From the NCBI GenBank assembly GCA_046723645.1, contig JBKOUY010000182.1, positions 1 to 7,703 on the forward strand: a stretch of 7,703 bases of DNA. The letters run 5' to 3'. Below the pieces are notes generated by a model that did no database searches, was not told the DNA's origin, and saw nothing but the letters and a program-made list of their open reading frames with translations. The DNA comes from DASQUK01 sp046723645 (lineage in GTDB: Bacteria > Actinomycetota > Acidimicrobiia > Acidimicrobiales > VFJN01). Of the stretch, positions 1 to 6,864 are shown one piece after another. A program made the position numbers and the translations under genes. Every line of letters begins with the position of its first letter. The first letter of the stretch is position 1.

Positions 1-1
1 C

Positions 2-253
2 ATCGACGCCGCCGACGCGCAGCGGGTGGGGCTGCTGACCGAGATCGCCGACGACCCGGCGGAGCGAGCGGTCGAGATGGTCCGGGCGTGGGCCGCGGAC
101 GGGCACGCGACCAGGTGGCACCTGCGCCTGATGCGTCCCGACCCGGCGGCGGTGGAGGCCGCGATGGCTCGCGAGACCGTCGCAGCCATGGAGGTCTTCG
201 ATGCCGGCATCGCGACCGCCGGCGCCGCGGCCTTCCGCGACAGGCGGTCATGA
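2..253 (+). CDS. Enoyl-CoA hydratase/isomerase (crotonase) family, C-terminal part
   Basis: This is the 3' end of a gene that begins before the window; 83 residues are visible. The opening residues IDAADAQRVGLLTEIAD match the crotonase-family segment where the fold passes from the active-site core to the C-terminal helices (the usual pattern is A-x-x-x-GLV-x-x-V). An alanine-rich helical tail typical of the family follows. Crotonases hydrate, isomerise or cleave acyl-CoA thioesters in the cytoplasm. The catalytic residues and oxyanion-hole loops lie upstream and cannot be seen, so the exact reaction is unknown. The stop codon TGA overlaps the start of the next gene (ATGA at 250-253), which implies translational coupling with the acyl-CoA ligase and a shared acyl-CoA pathway. 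Confidence 0.78.
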   Translation: MDAADAQRVGLLTEIADDPAERAVEMVRAWAADGHATRWHLRLMRPDPAAVEAAMARETVAAMEVFDAGIATAGAAAFRDRRS

Positions 254-1797
254 CGGCGCGACTGCGACGAGCCGCCGACCTGGACTGGACCCTCGGAGAG
301 TTGCTGGAGCGGCGCGCCGCCGAGCACGGCGACCGCGTGCTGCTGCGATTCGGCGACGGCGAGACGCTGTCGTATGCGGCACTGGCGGCACGGGTGGCTG
401 CGGTGCGCACGCTGCTGGCGGCGCGACGCCTGCGGCCGGGCGACAGGGTGGCGCTCATGATGCGCAACTCACTGCGCTACCCGGTCGCATGGCTGGGCGT
501 CACGTCCGCGGGGATGGCGGCCGTGCCCGTGAACAGCCGGTCGGGACCCCTGGACAGCCGCCACCTGATCGACCACAGCGGCGCCCGCATGGTGATCGCC
601 GACGACGCCACCGCCGCGACGGTGCACGCCGCCATCGCCGAGATCGATCGGCGCGTCATGGTCGAGGACGCCTCACCGCCGGACTGGCCCCAGGCCGGCC
701 ACGGCCGCGACGTCCCGGCCGCCGACGTGCCCGCAGGCACGCTCGCCGGCGTCCAGTACACGTCGGGTACCACGGGGCTGCCGAAGGGCTGCATGCTCAG
801 CCACCGGTACTGGCAGCAGATCGGTCAGGCCTCCGCCGACGTGCTGCGCCTCGAGCAGTCCAGCGTGTTGCTGAGCGCCCAGCCGTTCTCGTACATCGAT
901 CCGCTCTGGAACGTCGTGGCGGCGTTGCGGGCCGGCGCCGAGCTGGTGATCCTGGACGGCTTCCACCCGTCGACGTTCATGCGATCGGTGGCCGACTGGG
1001 GCGTGACCACCTTCTACTGCCTGGCGGCGATGCCGGTGCTGCTGCTGAAGCAACCGCCCGCCGCGCACGACCGCGCCCATCGGCTCAGCCACGTGGGGTG
1101 CTCCGGCATCCCTCCCCGCCTCCACGCCGCCATCGAGCGGCGCTGGGGCGTGCCGTGGTACGAGCTGTTCGGGATGACCGAGACGGGGCTGAACCTCGCC
1201 GTGCTCGACGACGACCACGACGAGCTGGTCGGCACCGGCAGCCTGGGCAGCGCCATGAGCCACTGCGAGGCCATGGTGGTGGACGACGCCGGGGGCGAGG
1301 TGCCCCCGGGTGTGCAGGGCGAGCTCGTCGTGCGCGGCCTCGGGCTCATGGACGGCTACCACGAGAATCCCGAGGCGACGGCGGCGTTCTTCGCCGGCGG
1401 CTGGGGCCACACCGGGGACCTCGCGGTCCGCGACGCCAAGGGCCGGTTCACGCTGCGGGGGCGCATCAAGGACATGATCCGCCGCGGCGGCGAGAACGTC
1501 GCCGCCGCTGAGGTCGAGGGGGTGCTGGTCAGCCATCCCGCGGTGCTCGAGTGCGCCATCGTCGCCATCCCCGACGACGACCTCGGCGAGGAGCTGCGCG
1601 CCGTGGTGGTGCCCGTCGCGGGTGCGGCGCCGTCGCCCCGGGAACTGCGGGACCACGTGGCCCGGCGGCTGGCGCCCTTCAAGGTCCCCCGCTACTGGGA
1701 GCTTCGCTCCGAGCTCCCCCACACGCCGTCCGAGCGCGTCGCCAAGCACCGCATCGGTGACCCCGAATCCGACCTGGTCGACCTCGCGGACACCTGA
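250..1797 (+). CDS. AMP-forming acyl-CoA synthetase / CoA ligase (ANL superfamily)
   Basis: This 515-residue cytoplasmic enzyme should activate a carboxylic acid with ATP to an acyl-adenylate and transfer it to CoA. Visible ANL motifs are the P-loop-like A3 motif YTSGTTGLPKG (170-180), the A5 motif YELFGMTETG (304-313), the A7 motif GWGHTGD (384-390) with the ribose-binding aspartate, and the A8 hinge GRIKDMIRRGGENV (404-417). The C-terminal lobe ends with PHTPSERVAKHRI (490-502). There the usual A10 pattern TGK reads SER, so arginine 496 stands where the adenylation lysine is expected. The length is normal for the family. I chose ATG 250 because it overlaps the crotonase stop (ATGA) and starts a normal N-terminus; the frame stays open to 88, but the residues before 250 do not resemble the family. 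The closest general type may be CaiC-like or medium-chain acyl-CoA ligases. The substrate is not determinable here. Confidence 0.9.
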   Translation: MTARLRRAADLDWTLGELLERRAAEHGDRVLLRFGDGETLSYAALAARVAAVRTLLAARRLRPGDRVALMMRNSLRYPVAWLGVTSAGMAAVPVNSRSGPLDSRHLIDHSGARMVIADDATAATVHAAIAEIDRRVMVEDASPPDWPQAGHGRDVPAADVPAGTLAGVQYTSGTTGLPKGCMLSHRYWQQIGQASADVLRLEQSSVLLSAQPFSYIDPLWNVVAALRAGAELVILDGFHPSTFMRSVADWGVTTFYCLAAMPVLLLKQPPAAHDRAHRLSHVGCSGIPPRLHAAIERRWGVPWYELFGMTETGLNLAVLDDDHDELVGTGSLGSAMSHCEAMVVDDAGGEVPPGVQGELVVRGLGLMDGYHENPEATAAFFAGGWGHTGDLAVRDAKGRFTLRGRIKDMIRRGGENVAAAEVEGVLVSHPAVLECAIVAIPDDDLGEELRAVVVPVAGAAPSPRELRDHVARRLAPFKVPRYWELRSELPHTPSERVAKHRIGDPESDLVDLADT

Positions 1798-1802
1798 GGT
1801 CC

Positions 1803-1836
1803 GGCGGGCTCGGCCGGGCGTGGCTACTCCGCCCGC
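1803..1836. terminator. Possible bidirectional terminator between convergent genes
   Basis: The acyl-CoA ligase (plus) and amine oxidase (minus) end only 26 bases apart. CGGGCG at 1815-1820 pairs with CGCCCG at 1830-1835 around a 9-base loop, which includes the amine oxidase stop (CTA at 1824-1826). An alternative pairing uses GCGGGC at 1804-1809 with GCCCGC at 1831-1836. No U-tract is present, which is common in high-GC actinobacteria. In DNA this GC-rich, such stems arise easily by chance. Confidence 0.3.
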
Positions 1837-3725
1837 GCGCAGTGCTCCTCGGTCGGCGGCACATCGAGCGCCGGATTGCGATCGAAGAACCCGAACGGAG
1901 CCAGCACGAACCCGCAGTACTCGACCGGCATGACCGGCCAGTCCTCCGGCCGGACGAAGTGCGTGACGCCGAACGTGTACCACACCACGACGTCGGCATC
2001 GACGAGGGAGCGGTCCGCCGCCGTCCAGCGGGGCAGGCCGTCGCCGCCCTCGTGCTGGTTCACGTAGTCGCCGGCGGCACGGAGCTCGTTGCGGTCGTAG
2101 GGCGTGACCCACAGGTTGTGGCGCGCGAACCCGGCCCGCCTGCCGATCGGCGAGTCGGCGTGGGCGAACAGGGTCGGGGTGGTCGCCGTGGGGACGAGCC
2201 GGTAGGCGACGGGCTGGCCGAGGCCGTTGTGCGACTGCGGATTCACGATCCGCCAGCTGCGGGACCGCGCCGGGTCGATCTCGCGTTGCGCCCGCTGTTC
2301 GCTGTCGAGCCGGGTCGCCTTGGACCGGAACGCGTTCGCCCACGGGTTGTCCGGGCCCGGAGGCAGCGGCTCCGCGTCGATCTCGTGGACCTCGTTGACG
2401 CAACCGTCGACGTCGAAGTCGAGGCGGGCACAGAAGAGGTGCTGGTGGTGCGGTGCGGCGACCCCCTCCGCGACGACGTTCGCGAACTCCGGTTGCGTGC
2501 CCGGCTCGATCGCCATCGGTGAGACGATGCCGGTCAGCTTGACCTCGAGCTGGATGTTGCCGTCGAGGTAGAGGTACCAGAAGAAGCCGTAGTCGTAGTT
2601 GCCGACGGTGCTGACGAAGCTCAGCACCAGGCGGCGGCTCCGGCGCACGTCGCCGCGCCCGCTGAACACGTCGACGTGCTTCCAGAGGATCCCGTAGTCC
2701 TCCTCGTGCATGCAGATCGCGTTCTGGATCAGCCAGGGCTCGCCCTGCTCGTTCGCCAGCATCGCGTCCAGGTAGCGGACCTCGCCGATGCAGTCGCACC
2801 CGAGCGCCAGCGACTGCGTCATCCGCCCCAGCCCCCACTCGCCGGCGTCGAACGCGTTCTTCCATCCGTGCAGCGGACTGGCGTCGCCGTAGGGGACGAC
2901 CATCTCCGCGATCGACGCCCGATGGAGCACCGGGCGAACCCGTCCGTCGTCGTCCTCGTACGCGACCTGGTGCAGGACGAGGCCCTCGTGGGGATCGAAC
3001 GACACGCGGAGCTGCCAGCGCTGCCACCGCACGAGGTTGCCGTCGACGGTGAAGCTCGGGCCGTCCGGCTGCGAGATCGAGATCGGCTTGAGGTCGCCGC
3101 GGAGCGCCGGCTGGTCCTCGACCCAGAAGCTGGCGCGGTTGGGCGGGAGGGGCACGGCGCCGTGGTCGATGACCTCGATCACCTCGTTGCTGCCGAGGTC
3201 GAAGTGGACGATCACGCCCTCGATCGGGCGGGCGTAGCCGTTGTCGGTGGCATCGGCCCGCAGGAACGAGATGCAGCGGGCGATCCGGCGCCCCTCCTCG
3301 CACTCGTAGCCGAACGTTCCGGCCGGCCAGGGGTCGATCTGCACCGCATCGAGGTCCGTGATGCCGCGGCCCGCGAGCGCCGCCTGGTACTCGGGATGCT
3401 CCTTCGTGGTGAGGATCGCGTTGAGCGCCTCCGTGAACAGCAGGGCAGGCCGCCTGCCCTCGACCTCGTTCCACTCCCGCACCTCGCCGCGGGCGACGGA
3501 CACGATCGCCTCGACCAGCTTCAACCCGGGACCGGGAACGATCTGCACCCGCACCTCGCGGTCGATCGGGTCGCCGGACTTCCAGCGCGCCAGGTCGTCC
3601 TTCGCGGGCTCGCGGAGCACGACGTGGGCGAACAGCGCGCCGTCGCCGACACGCCCGGTCGCCCGCAGGACCTCGACCGCGCGCGTGATCTCGTCAGCGG
3701 TGAGCATGTCGAGGGGATGAGCCAT
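1824..3725 (-). CDS. Copper-containing (topaquinone) primary amine oxidase
   Basis: This 633-residue protein should oxidise a primary amine to the aldehyde, releasing ammonia and hydrogen peroxide. The TPQ consensus T-x-x-N-Y-D/E appears as TVGNYDYG (373-380), so Tyr377 is the cofactor precursor. Copper ligands are His427 and His429 in HHQHLF, and His589 in GVTHFVRPEDWPVMP. The catalytic-base aspartate is Asp293 in NAFDAGEWG. The small N2 and N3 domains occupy about residues 3-195, and the beta-sandwich catalytic domain about 220-620. There is no signal peptide, so it is probably cytoplasmic, like Arthrobacter phenylethylamine or histamine oxidases, whose length it matches. ATG 3725 has an AGGA ribosome-binding site (plus-strand TCCT 3732-3735) 6 bases upstream, and MAHPLDMLTADEI is a normal family start. 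The longer open frame to 3944 is rejected because it runs through the palindrome into the divergent gene. Ala291 sits two residues before the base, where some family members have a gating tyrosine. Confidence 0.96.
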   Translation of the reverse strand: MAHPLDMLTADEITRAVEVLRATGRVGDGALFAHVVLREPAKDDLARWKSGDPIDREVRVQIVPGPGLKLVEAIVSVARGEVREWNEVEGRRPALLFTEALNAILTTKEHPEYQAALAGRGITDLDAVQIDPWPAGTFGYECEEGRRIARCISFLRADATDNGYARPIEGVIVHFDLGSNEVIEVIDHGAVPLPPNRASFWVEDQPALRGDLKPISISQPDGPSFTVDGNLVRWQRWQLRVSFDPHEGLVLHQVAYEDDDGRVRPVLHRASIAEMVVPYGDASPLHGWKNAFDAGEWGLGRMTQSLALGCDCIGEVRYLDAMLANEQGEPWLIQNAICMHEEDYGILWKHVDVFSGRGDVRRSRRLVLSFVSTVGNYDYGFFWYLYLDGNIQLEVKLTGIVSPMAIEPGTQPEFANVVAEGVAAPHHQHLFCARLDFDVDGCVNEVHEIDAEPLPPGPDNPWANAFRSKATRLDSEQRAQREIDPARSRSWRIVNPQSHNGLGQPVAYRLVPTATTPTLFAHADSPIGRRAGFARHNLWVTPYDRNELRAAGDYVNQHEGGDGLPRWTAADRSLVDADVVVWYTFGVTHFVRPEDWPVMPVEYCGFVLAPFGFFDRNPALDVPPTEEHCARAE

Positions 3726-3728
3726 ACG

Positions 3729-3780
3729 GAATCCTGCCGCGGGATCGGTGGCCCTGGCCACCATTTCCGCGGCAGGCTTC
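3729..3780. promoter_or_regulatory. Nested palindrome in the divergent promoter gap (candidate operator / RNA hairpin)
   Basis: Two concentric inverted repeats fill most of the 74-base gap between the amine oxidase and FAD oxidase starts. The outer arms are GAATCCTGCCGCGG (3729-3742) and CCGCGGCAGGCTTC (3767-3780), which match at 13 of 14 positions including a perfect 10-base core. The inner arms are GGTGGCC (3747-3753) and GGCCACC (3756-3762), a perfect 7-base repeat around CT. Both share the centre between 3754 and 3755. In a minus-strand transcript the outer stem contains the AGGA ribosome-binding site of the amine oxidase, so folding could block its translation. As DNA it could be a dimeric repressor or activator site serving both genes. 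No clear -35/-10 pair was recognised. Confidence 0.65.
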
Positions 3781-3799
3781 GATCGTCGATCCTGGTGGC

Positions 3800-5422
3800 G
3801 TGGAGGGGGAAAGACCAACCCAAGGGTGGAACGCCCAGGGCCGGCGCAGCCTGTGGGGCTGGGGGCTGGCCGCCGACGAACCAACCGACGACCAGCGGCG
3901 CCGGCTGGCCGCAGGGCTGGCGCGCAACTACGGCGTCGAGCCACGCGTCGAGGCCGCCGCGTCGATCGAGGACGCCGATCTGCGGGCCCCGCGCGTCGCG
4001 GTGCCGGCCGCGCTGACCGGCGTGTGCTCGACGGACCCGTGGGAACGGGCCCGGCACACCCATGGGATGGCCTACACCGACCGCGTGCGGGCCTTCCGGG
4101 GGCAGTTCGACGACCCGCCCGACATCGTCGCGTATCCGGCGGACGAGTCCGAGCTCGCGGCCGTCCTCGACTGGTGCGACACGTCCGGCCACGTGGTGAT
4201 CCCGTTCGGCGGCGGATCGTCGGTGGTGTGGGGCGTGAACCCGCCCGCCGAGGCCGCGAGCGTCGTGACCGTCGACCTGACGGCGATGGACCGGGTCCTC
4301 GAGGTCGACACCACGTCCCGGGCCGCGCGGATCCAGGCCGGGGCTCTGGGTCCGGCGGTGGAGGACCAGCTGCGGCCGCACGGGCTGACGCTGCGTCATT
4401 TCCCGCAGTCGTTCCAGTGGTCGACGGTCGGCGGCTGGATCGCCACCCGCTCCGGCGGCCACTACGCCACGAACCACACGCACATCGACGACTTCGTCGA
4501 GTCCGTGCGCATGCTCACCCCGTCGGGCTGGTGGGAGTCACGCCGGCTCCCGGGCAGCGGCGCCGGTCCGAGCCCCGATCGACTGGTGTTGGGCAGCGAG
4601 GGCACGCTCGGGATCGTGTCCGAGGCGTGGCTGAGGCTCCAGCCCCGGCCGACGTTCCGCGCCTCCGCCGGCGTGCGCTTCCCGGGCTGGGAGGCGGGCT
4701 GGCAGGCGGTCAAGGCCATCGTCCAGGCGAAGCTGTGGCCGGCGAACCTGCGGATCCTCGATCCGCTCGAGGCCCAGCGGGGCGCGGGCCTCGACGGGCG
4801 CACCGCCCTGATGATCGTCGGCTTCGAGTCGGCCGACGTCTCCCAGTGCGCCAACATCGATGCCGCCGTCGCCCTCGCCCGCGACCACGGTGGCGAGATC
4901 GCCGACGACGAGGTCAGGGTGTCCGAGGCCAGCGCGCCGACCGGTCGCGGCGGCTCGGTGGGCGCCTGGCGCGACAGCTTCGTCGGCTTCGACCTCAACA
5001 CCATGACGGGGCTCGGCCTGATCGTCGACACGTTCGAGACGTCGATCACGTGGGACCGGTGGCCCGACTTCGACGCCGAGGTGCGGGGGACGTTGGGACG
5101 GGCGCTCGACGAGGTGTGCGGCGGCGGCCTGCTGAGCTGCCGGTTCACGCACGTCTATACCGATGGGCCGGCGCCCTACTACACGTTCGCGGGGATGGGC
5201 CGGCAGGGCGCAGAGGAGCGGCAGTGGGCGGAGCTCAAGCAGGCGGCCTCGGAGGCCGTCGTCGCCGCCGGGGGAACGATCACCCACCACCACGCGGTCG
5301 GGCGGATGCACCGGCCCGCGTACGACCGCCAGCGCCCCGACCTGTTCGCCGTCGCACTCCGTGCGGCCAAGTGCGCCCTCGACCCCAACGGGCTGATGAA
5401 CCCCGGGGTCCTCCTGGACTAG
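3800..5422 (+). CDS. FAD-binding oxidase resembling alkylglycerone-phosphate synthase (VAO/PCMH family)
   Basis: This 540-residue flavoprotein has an N-terminal SLWGWG (17-22) and a PCMH-type FAD domain. That domain shows PFGGGSSVVWGV (135-146), FPQSFQWSTVGGWIATRSGG (201-220) and LVLGSEGTLGIV (262-273). The C-terminal substrate domain carries PYYTFAGMG (459-467), the HHH motif in THHHAVGRMH (495-504) and the closing DPNGLMNPGVLLD. WGWG, the STxGGW-ATRSGG segment and the histidine triplet are hallmarks of the alkyldihydroxyacetonephosphate synthase (AGPS) group, where flavin exchanges an acyl chain for a fatty alcohol in ether-lipid synthesis. Many bacterial homologues are poorly characterised and could be other flavin oxidases. 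GTG 3800 is the only standard start ahead of the WGWG motif; it has no upstream Shine-Dalgarno, so leaderless translation is plausible. It diverges from the amine oxidase and converges with the methyltransferase. Confidence 0.88.
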   Translation: MEGERPTQGWNAQGRRSLWGWGLAADEPTDDQRRRLAAGLARNYGVEPRVEAAASIEDADLRAPRVAVPAALTGVCSTDPWERARHTHGMAYTDRVRAFRGQFDDPPDIVAYPADESELAAVLDWCDTSGHVVIPFGGGSSVVWGVNPPAEAASVVTVDLTAMDRVLEVDTTSRAARIQAGALGPAVEDQLRPHGLTLRHFPQSFQWSTVGGWIATRSGGHYATNHTHIDDFVESVRMLTPSGWWESRRLPGSGAGPSPDRLVLGSEGTLGIVSEAWLRLQPRPTFRASAGVRFPGWEAGWQAVKAIVQAKLWPANLRILDPLEAQRGAGLDGRTALMIVGFESADVSQCANIDAAVALARDHGGEIADDEVRVSEASAPTGRGGSVGAWRDSFVGFDLNTMTGLGLIVDTFETSITWDRWPDFDAEVRGTLGRALDEVCGGGLLSCRFTHVYTDGPAPYYTFAGMGRQGAEERQWAELKQAASEAVVAAGGTITHHHAVGRMHRPAYDRQRPDLFAVALRAAKCALDPNGLMNPGVLLD

Positions 5423-5426
5423 GAGG
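5410..5426. terminator. Small inverted repeat at the shared convergent stop (possible terminator)
   Basis: CCTCCT (5410-5415) and AGGAGG (5421-5426) form a perfect 6-base stem with loop GGACT. It sits exactly on the 4-base overlap where the FAD oxidase and the methyltransferase stop. Its symmetry would serve both directions. The stem is short and has no U-tract, so termination activity is uncertain. Confidence 0.3.
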
Positions 5427-6234
5427 CGCGCCTGGCGATGGCGAGGAGATGGGCGCTGAGTCCCAAGAGCGTGGGCTCGGCCTCGATCAGCCGTGTCGCC
5501 TCGAGGATCGTCTCGCGGTCGGCATCGCTTGGCCAGCGGGCGTCGAGATGGGGCAGCCAGCCGGCGATCCCCTCGACGCCCACGAGCTCGACCAGGTCCA
5601 GGCGGGCGGCGGCGATCTCGTCACGGAGCTGCTCGGGATGATGGAAGAACGCGGTCGTGAACCAGTGGGGGCGGTTGTCGGGATTGGCGTGGCGGCCGTC
5701 GGCGAGGTCGGCCCGGACGATCCGGCGGAACTCGGGCTCGAACAGGAACTCCCGCACGAGCCCGTCGATCAGCGAGGCGAAGCGGCTGATGGCGGCGACC
5801 GCCACCAGGCCGGCGGGCTTCACGACCCGGCGGGCCTCCTCGAGGGCCGCAACGCGGTCGGCCCGGTCGACCAGGTGATAGATCGGGCCGAGCACGAGCA
5901 CGGCATCGAAGCTCGCATCGGAGACCGCCAGGCGGCGGGCGTCGCCGACCTCGGCCGTCAGCCCGAGCCCGCCCAGAGCGGCCCGGGCCTGGTCCACATG
6001 GCCCGGCGTGATGTCGACCAGGTGGACGCGGTACCCGTCCTGGAGGAGCCACGCCGCGTGCACGCCGGTGGCGCCGCCCACGTCGAGGATGCGTCCGGGC
6101 GGCGGCGGCAGGTGGCGGCGCAGGATCTCGCGGGTCCGGACGAGCTCCAGCTCCGCGAGGCCGCCCACGAGCCGGTCCTGTTCCCTGCCGGCCTCGTAGT
6201 GGGCGACGACGGCGCCGAGGTCGCTGGCCATCAC
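5419..6234 (-). CDS. Class I SAM-dependent methyltransferase
   Basis: This soluble protein of about 270 residues has the Rossmann-type methyltransferase core. Motif I is GRILDVGGATGVHA (47-60), the acidic end of strand 2 that holds the SAM ribose is Asp74 in VHLVDITPGH, and GDARRL (98-102) with FDAVLVLGPIYHL (109-121) forms motifs II and III. VVKPAGLVAVAAI (137-149) is the usual post-core strand. The C-terminal third carries FFHHPEQLRDEI (197-207), common in small-molecule methyltransferases of this type. The acceptor is unknown. Two adjacent starts exist, GTG 6234 and ATG 6231, giving 271 or 270 residues; the ATG seems more likely. Neither has a clear ribosome-binding site, and an inverted repeat covers them. 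It follows the RibD-C-family gene by 29 bases on the same strand, so they are probably one transcript. Its stop shares the CTAG of the convergent FAD oxidase stop. Confidence 0.88.
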   Translation of the reverse strand: MMASDLGAVVAHYEAGREQDRLVGGLAELELVRTREILRRHLPPPPGRILDVGGATGVHAAWLLQDGYRVHLVDITPGHVDQARAALGGLGLTAEVGDARRLAVSDASFDAVLVLGPIYHLVDRADRVAALEEARRVVKPAGLVAVAAISRFASLIDGLVREFLFEPEFRRIVRADLADGRHANPDNRPHWFTTAFFHHPEQLRDEIAAARLDLVELVGVEGIAGWLPHLDARWPSDADRETILEATRLIEAEPTLLGLSAHLLAIARRAS

Positions 6235-6255
6235 GCTCGACCATACGGAGCGTGA
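6231..6255 (-). promoter_or_regulatory. Perfect inverted repeat covering the methyltransferase start
   Basis: TCACGCTC (6231-6238) and GAGCGTGA (6248-6255) are a perfect 8-base inverted repeat with a 9-base spacer. In the minus-strand transcript the 3' arm ends on the GTG/ATG start codons of the methyltransferase, so folding would occlude initiation. It could instead be a protein-binding operator, or an intercistronic hairpin lowering expression after the upstream gene. Confidence 0.45.
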
Positions 6256-6263
6256 CGGTGTGG

Positions 6264-6839
6264 TCAGGCTTCCTTTTCACCCGCGGGCTCGTAGACGAGG
6301 ATGAACGTCTCGCCCGCCGGCTTGGCGTCCACCAACTTCAGCGCGGCGGCCGCGGGCGTTGCGCCGAACATGTGCTTTCCGTCCCCGAGGACGGTGGGGA
6401 ACACCATGAAGCGGTACTCGTCGACGAGGCCGTCCTCGGCCAACGCCTGCGCGAGCTGCACGCTGCCGTTGACGAGGATGTCGCCCTCGAACTCCTGCTT
6501 CAGCTTGGCGACGGCGGCCGGAATTTCCTCAGAGATCACGGTGGTGTTGTTCCACTCGGGGTCCTGCAGCGTCGTGGACACGACGTACTTCGGCATGCCG
6601 TTGAACTTGTCGGCGAACTCGCCCGTTCGTGAGGGCCAGGCCTCGGCGAAGCCCTCGTACGTCACCCTGCCGAGCAGCAAGGCGTCGCCGGCCATGACCT
6701 CGTCGAGCTTGAACTTGTTGCCCTCGTCGCCGCGGTCGAACTGGAATGCCCAGCCGCCGCGCTCCCAGCCCTCGGAGCCGCCGGGATCCTCGACGACGCC
6801 GTCGACCGAGATGAACTGCGAGACGACCACCTTGCCCAT
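6264..6839 (-). CDS. Dihydrofolate reductase / RibD C-terminal domain family protein
   Basis: This 191-residue protein consists of a single RibD-C (DHFR-like) domain. The typical start MGKVVVSQFISVDGVVEDPGG (1-21) is followed by LLLGRVTYEGFAEAWPS (55-71), KYVVSTTL (84-91), ILVNGSVQLAQALAEDGLVDE (121-141) and YRFMVFPTVLGDGKHMF (142-158). These correspond to the NADPH-binding and strand motifs of the YyaP/YwjB-like family common in actinobacteria. Family members are presumed NAD(P)H-dependent reductases; most have no proven substrate, and a role in folate or riboflavin synthesis should not be assumed. ATG 6839 is well supported by GGAAGGAAG (plus-strand 6847-6855) ending 7 bases upstream. The protein is richer in lysine and asparagine than its neighbours, a mild hint of a different history. 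It is probably the first gene of a two-gene unit with the methyltransferase. Confidence 0.92.
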   Translation of the reverse strand: MGKVVVSQFISVDGVVEDPGGSEGWERGGWAFQFDRGDEGNKFKLDEVMAGDALLLGRVTYEGFAEAWPSRTGEFADKFNGMPKYVVSTTLQDPEWNNTTVISEEIPAAVAKLKQEFEGDILVNGSVQLAQALAEDGLVDEYRFMVFPTVLGDGKHMFGATPAAAALKLVDAKPAGETFILVYEPAGEKEA

Positions 6840-6864
6840 GGCGACACTTCCTTCCGATTGCCTG

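Noticed and set aside
673..3474. A 933-codon open frame on the minus strand spanning the ligase antisense and part of the amine oxidase
   Set aside because: It is arginine/proline/alanine/glycine-rich, has no recognisable domain and is antisense to, or out of frame with, two clear enzymes. Stop-free alternative frames are expected at this GC content.
3781..3791. Short palindrome GATCGTCGATC beside the large palindrome
   Set aside because: The arms are only 5 bases, of a kind common in GATC/CGATCG-rich actinobacterial DNA; not convincing as a separate site.
2676..4016. A 446-codon plus-strand frame antisense to the amine oxidase
   Set aside because: The opposite strand encodes an amine oxidase with all catalytic residues. 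This frame shows no domain.
3722..6249. Repeated nonamer CCATACGGA at 3722-3730 and 6241-6249, both close to minus-strand translation starts
   Set aside because: A shared 9-mer is expected several times by chance in a window of this size. The two copies sit differently relative to the true start codons, and flanking bases do not match.
3748..6255. An 835-codon open frame on the plus strand running across the FAD oxidase and methyltransferase regions
   Set aside because: It is out of frame with the FAD oxidase and antisense to the methyltransferase. Composition is low-complexity arginine/glycine/proline with no family motif, so it is a GC-driven shadow.
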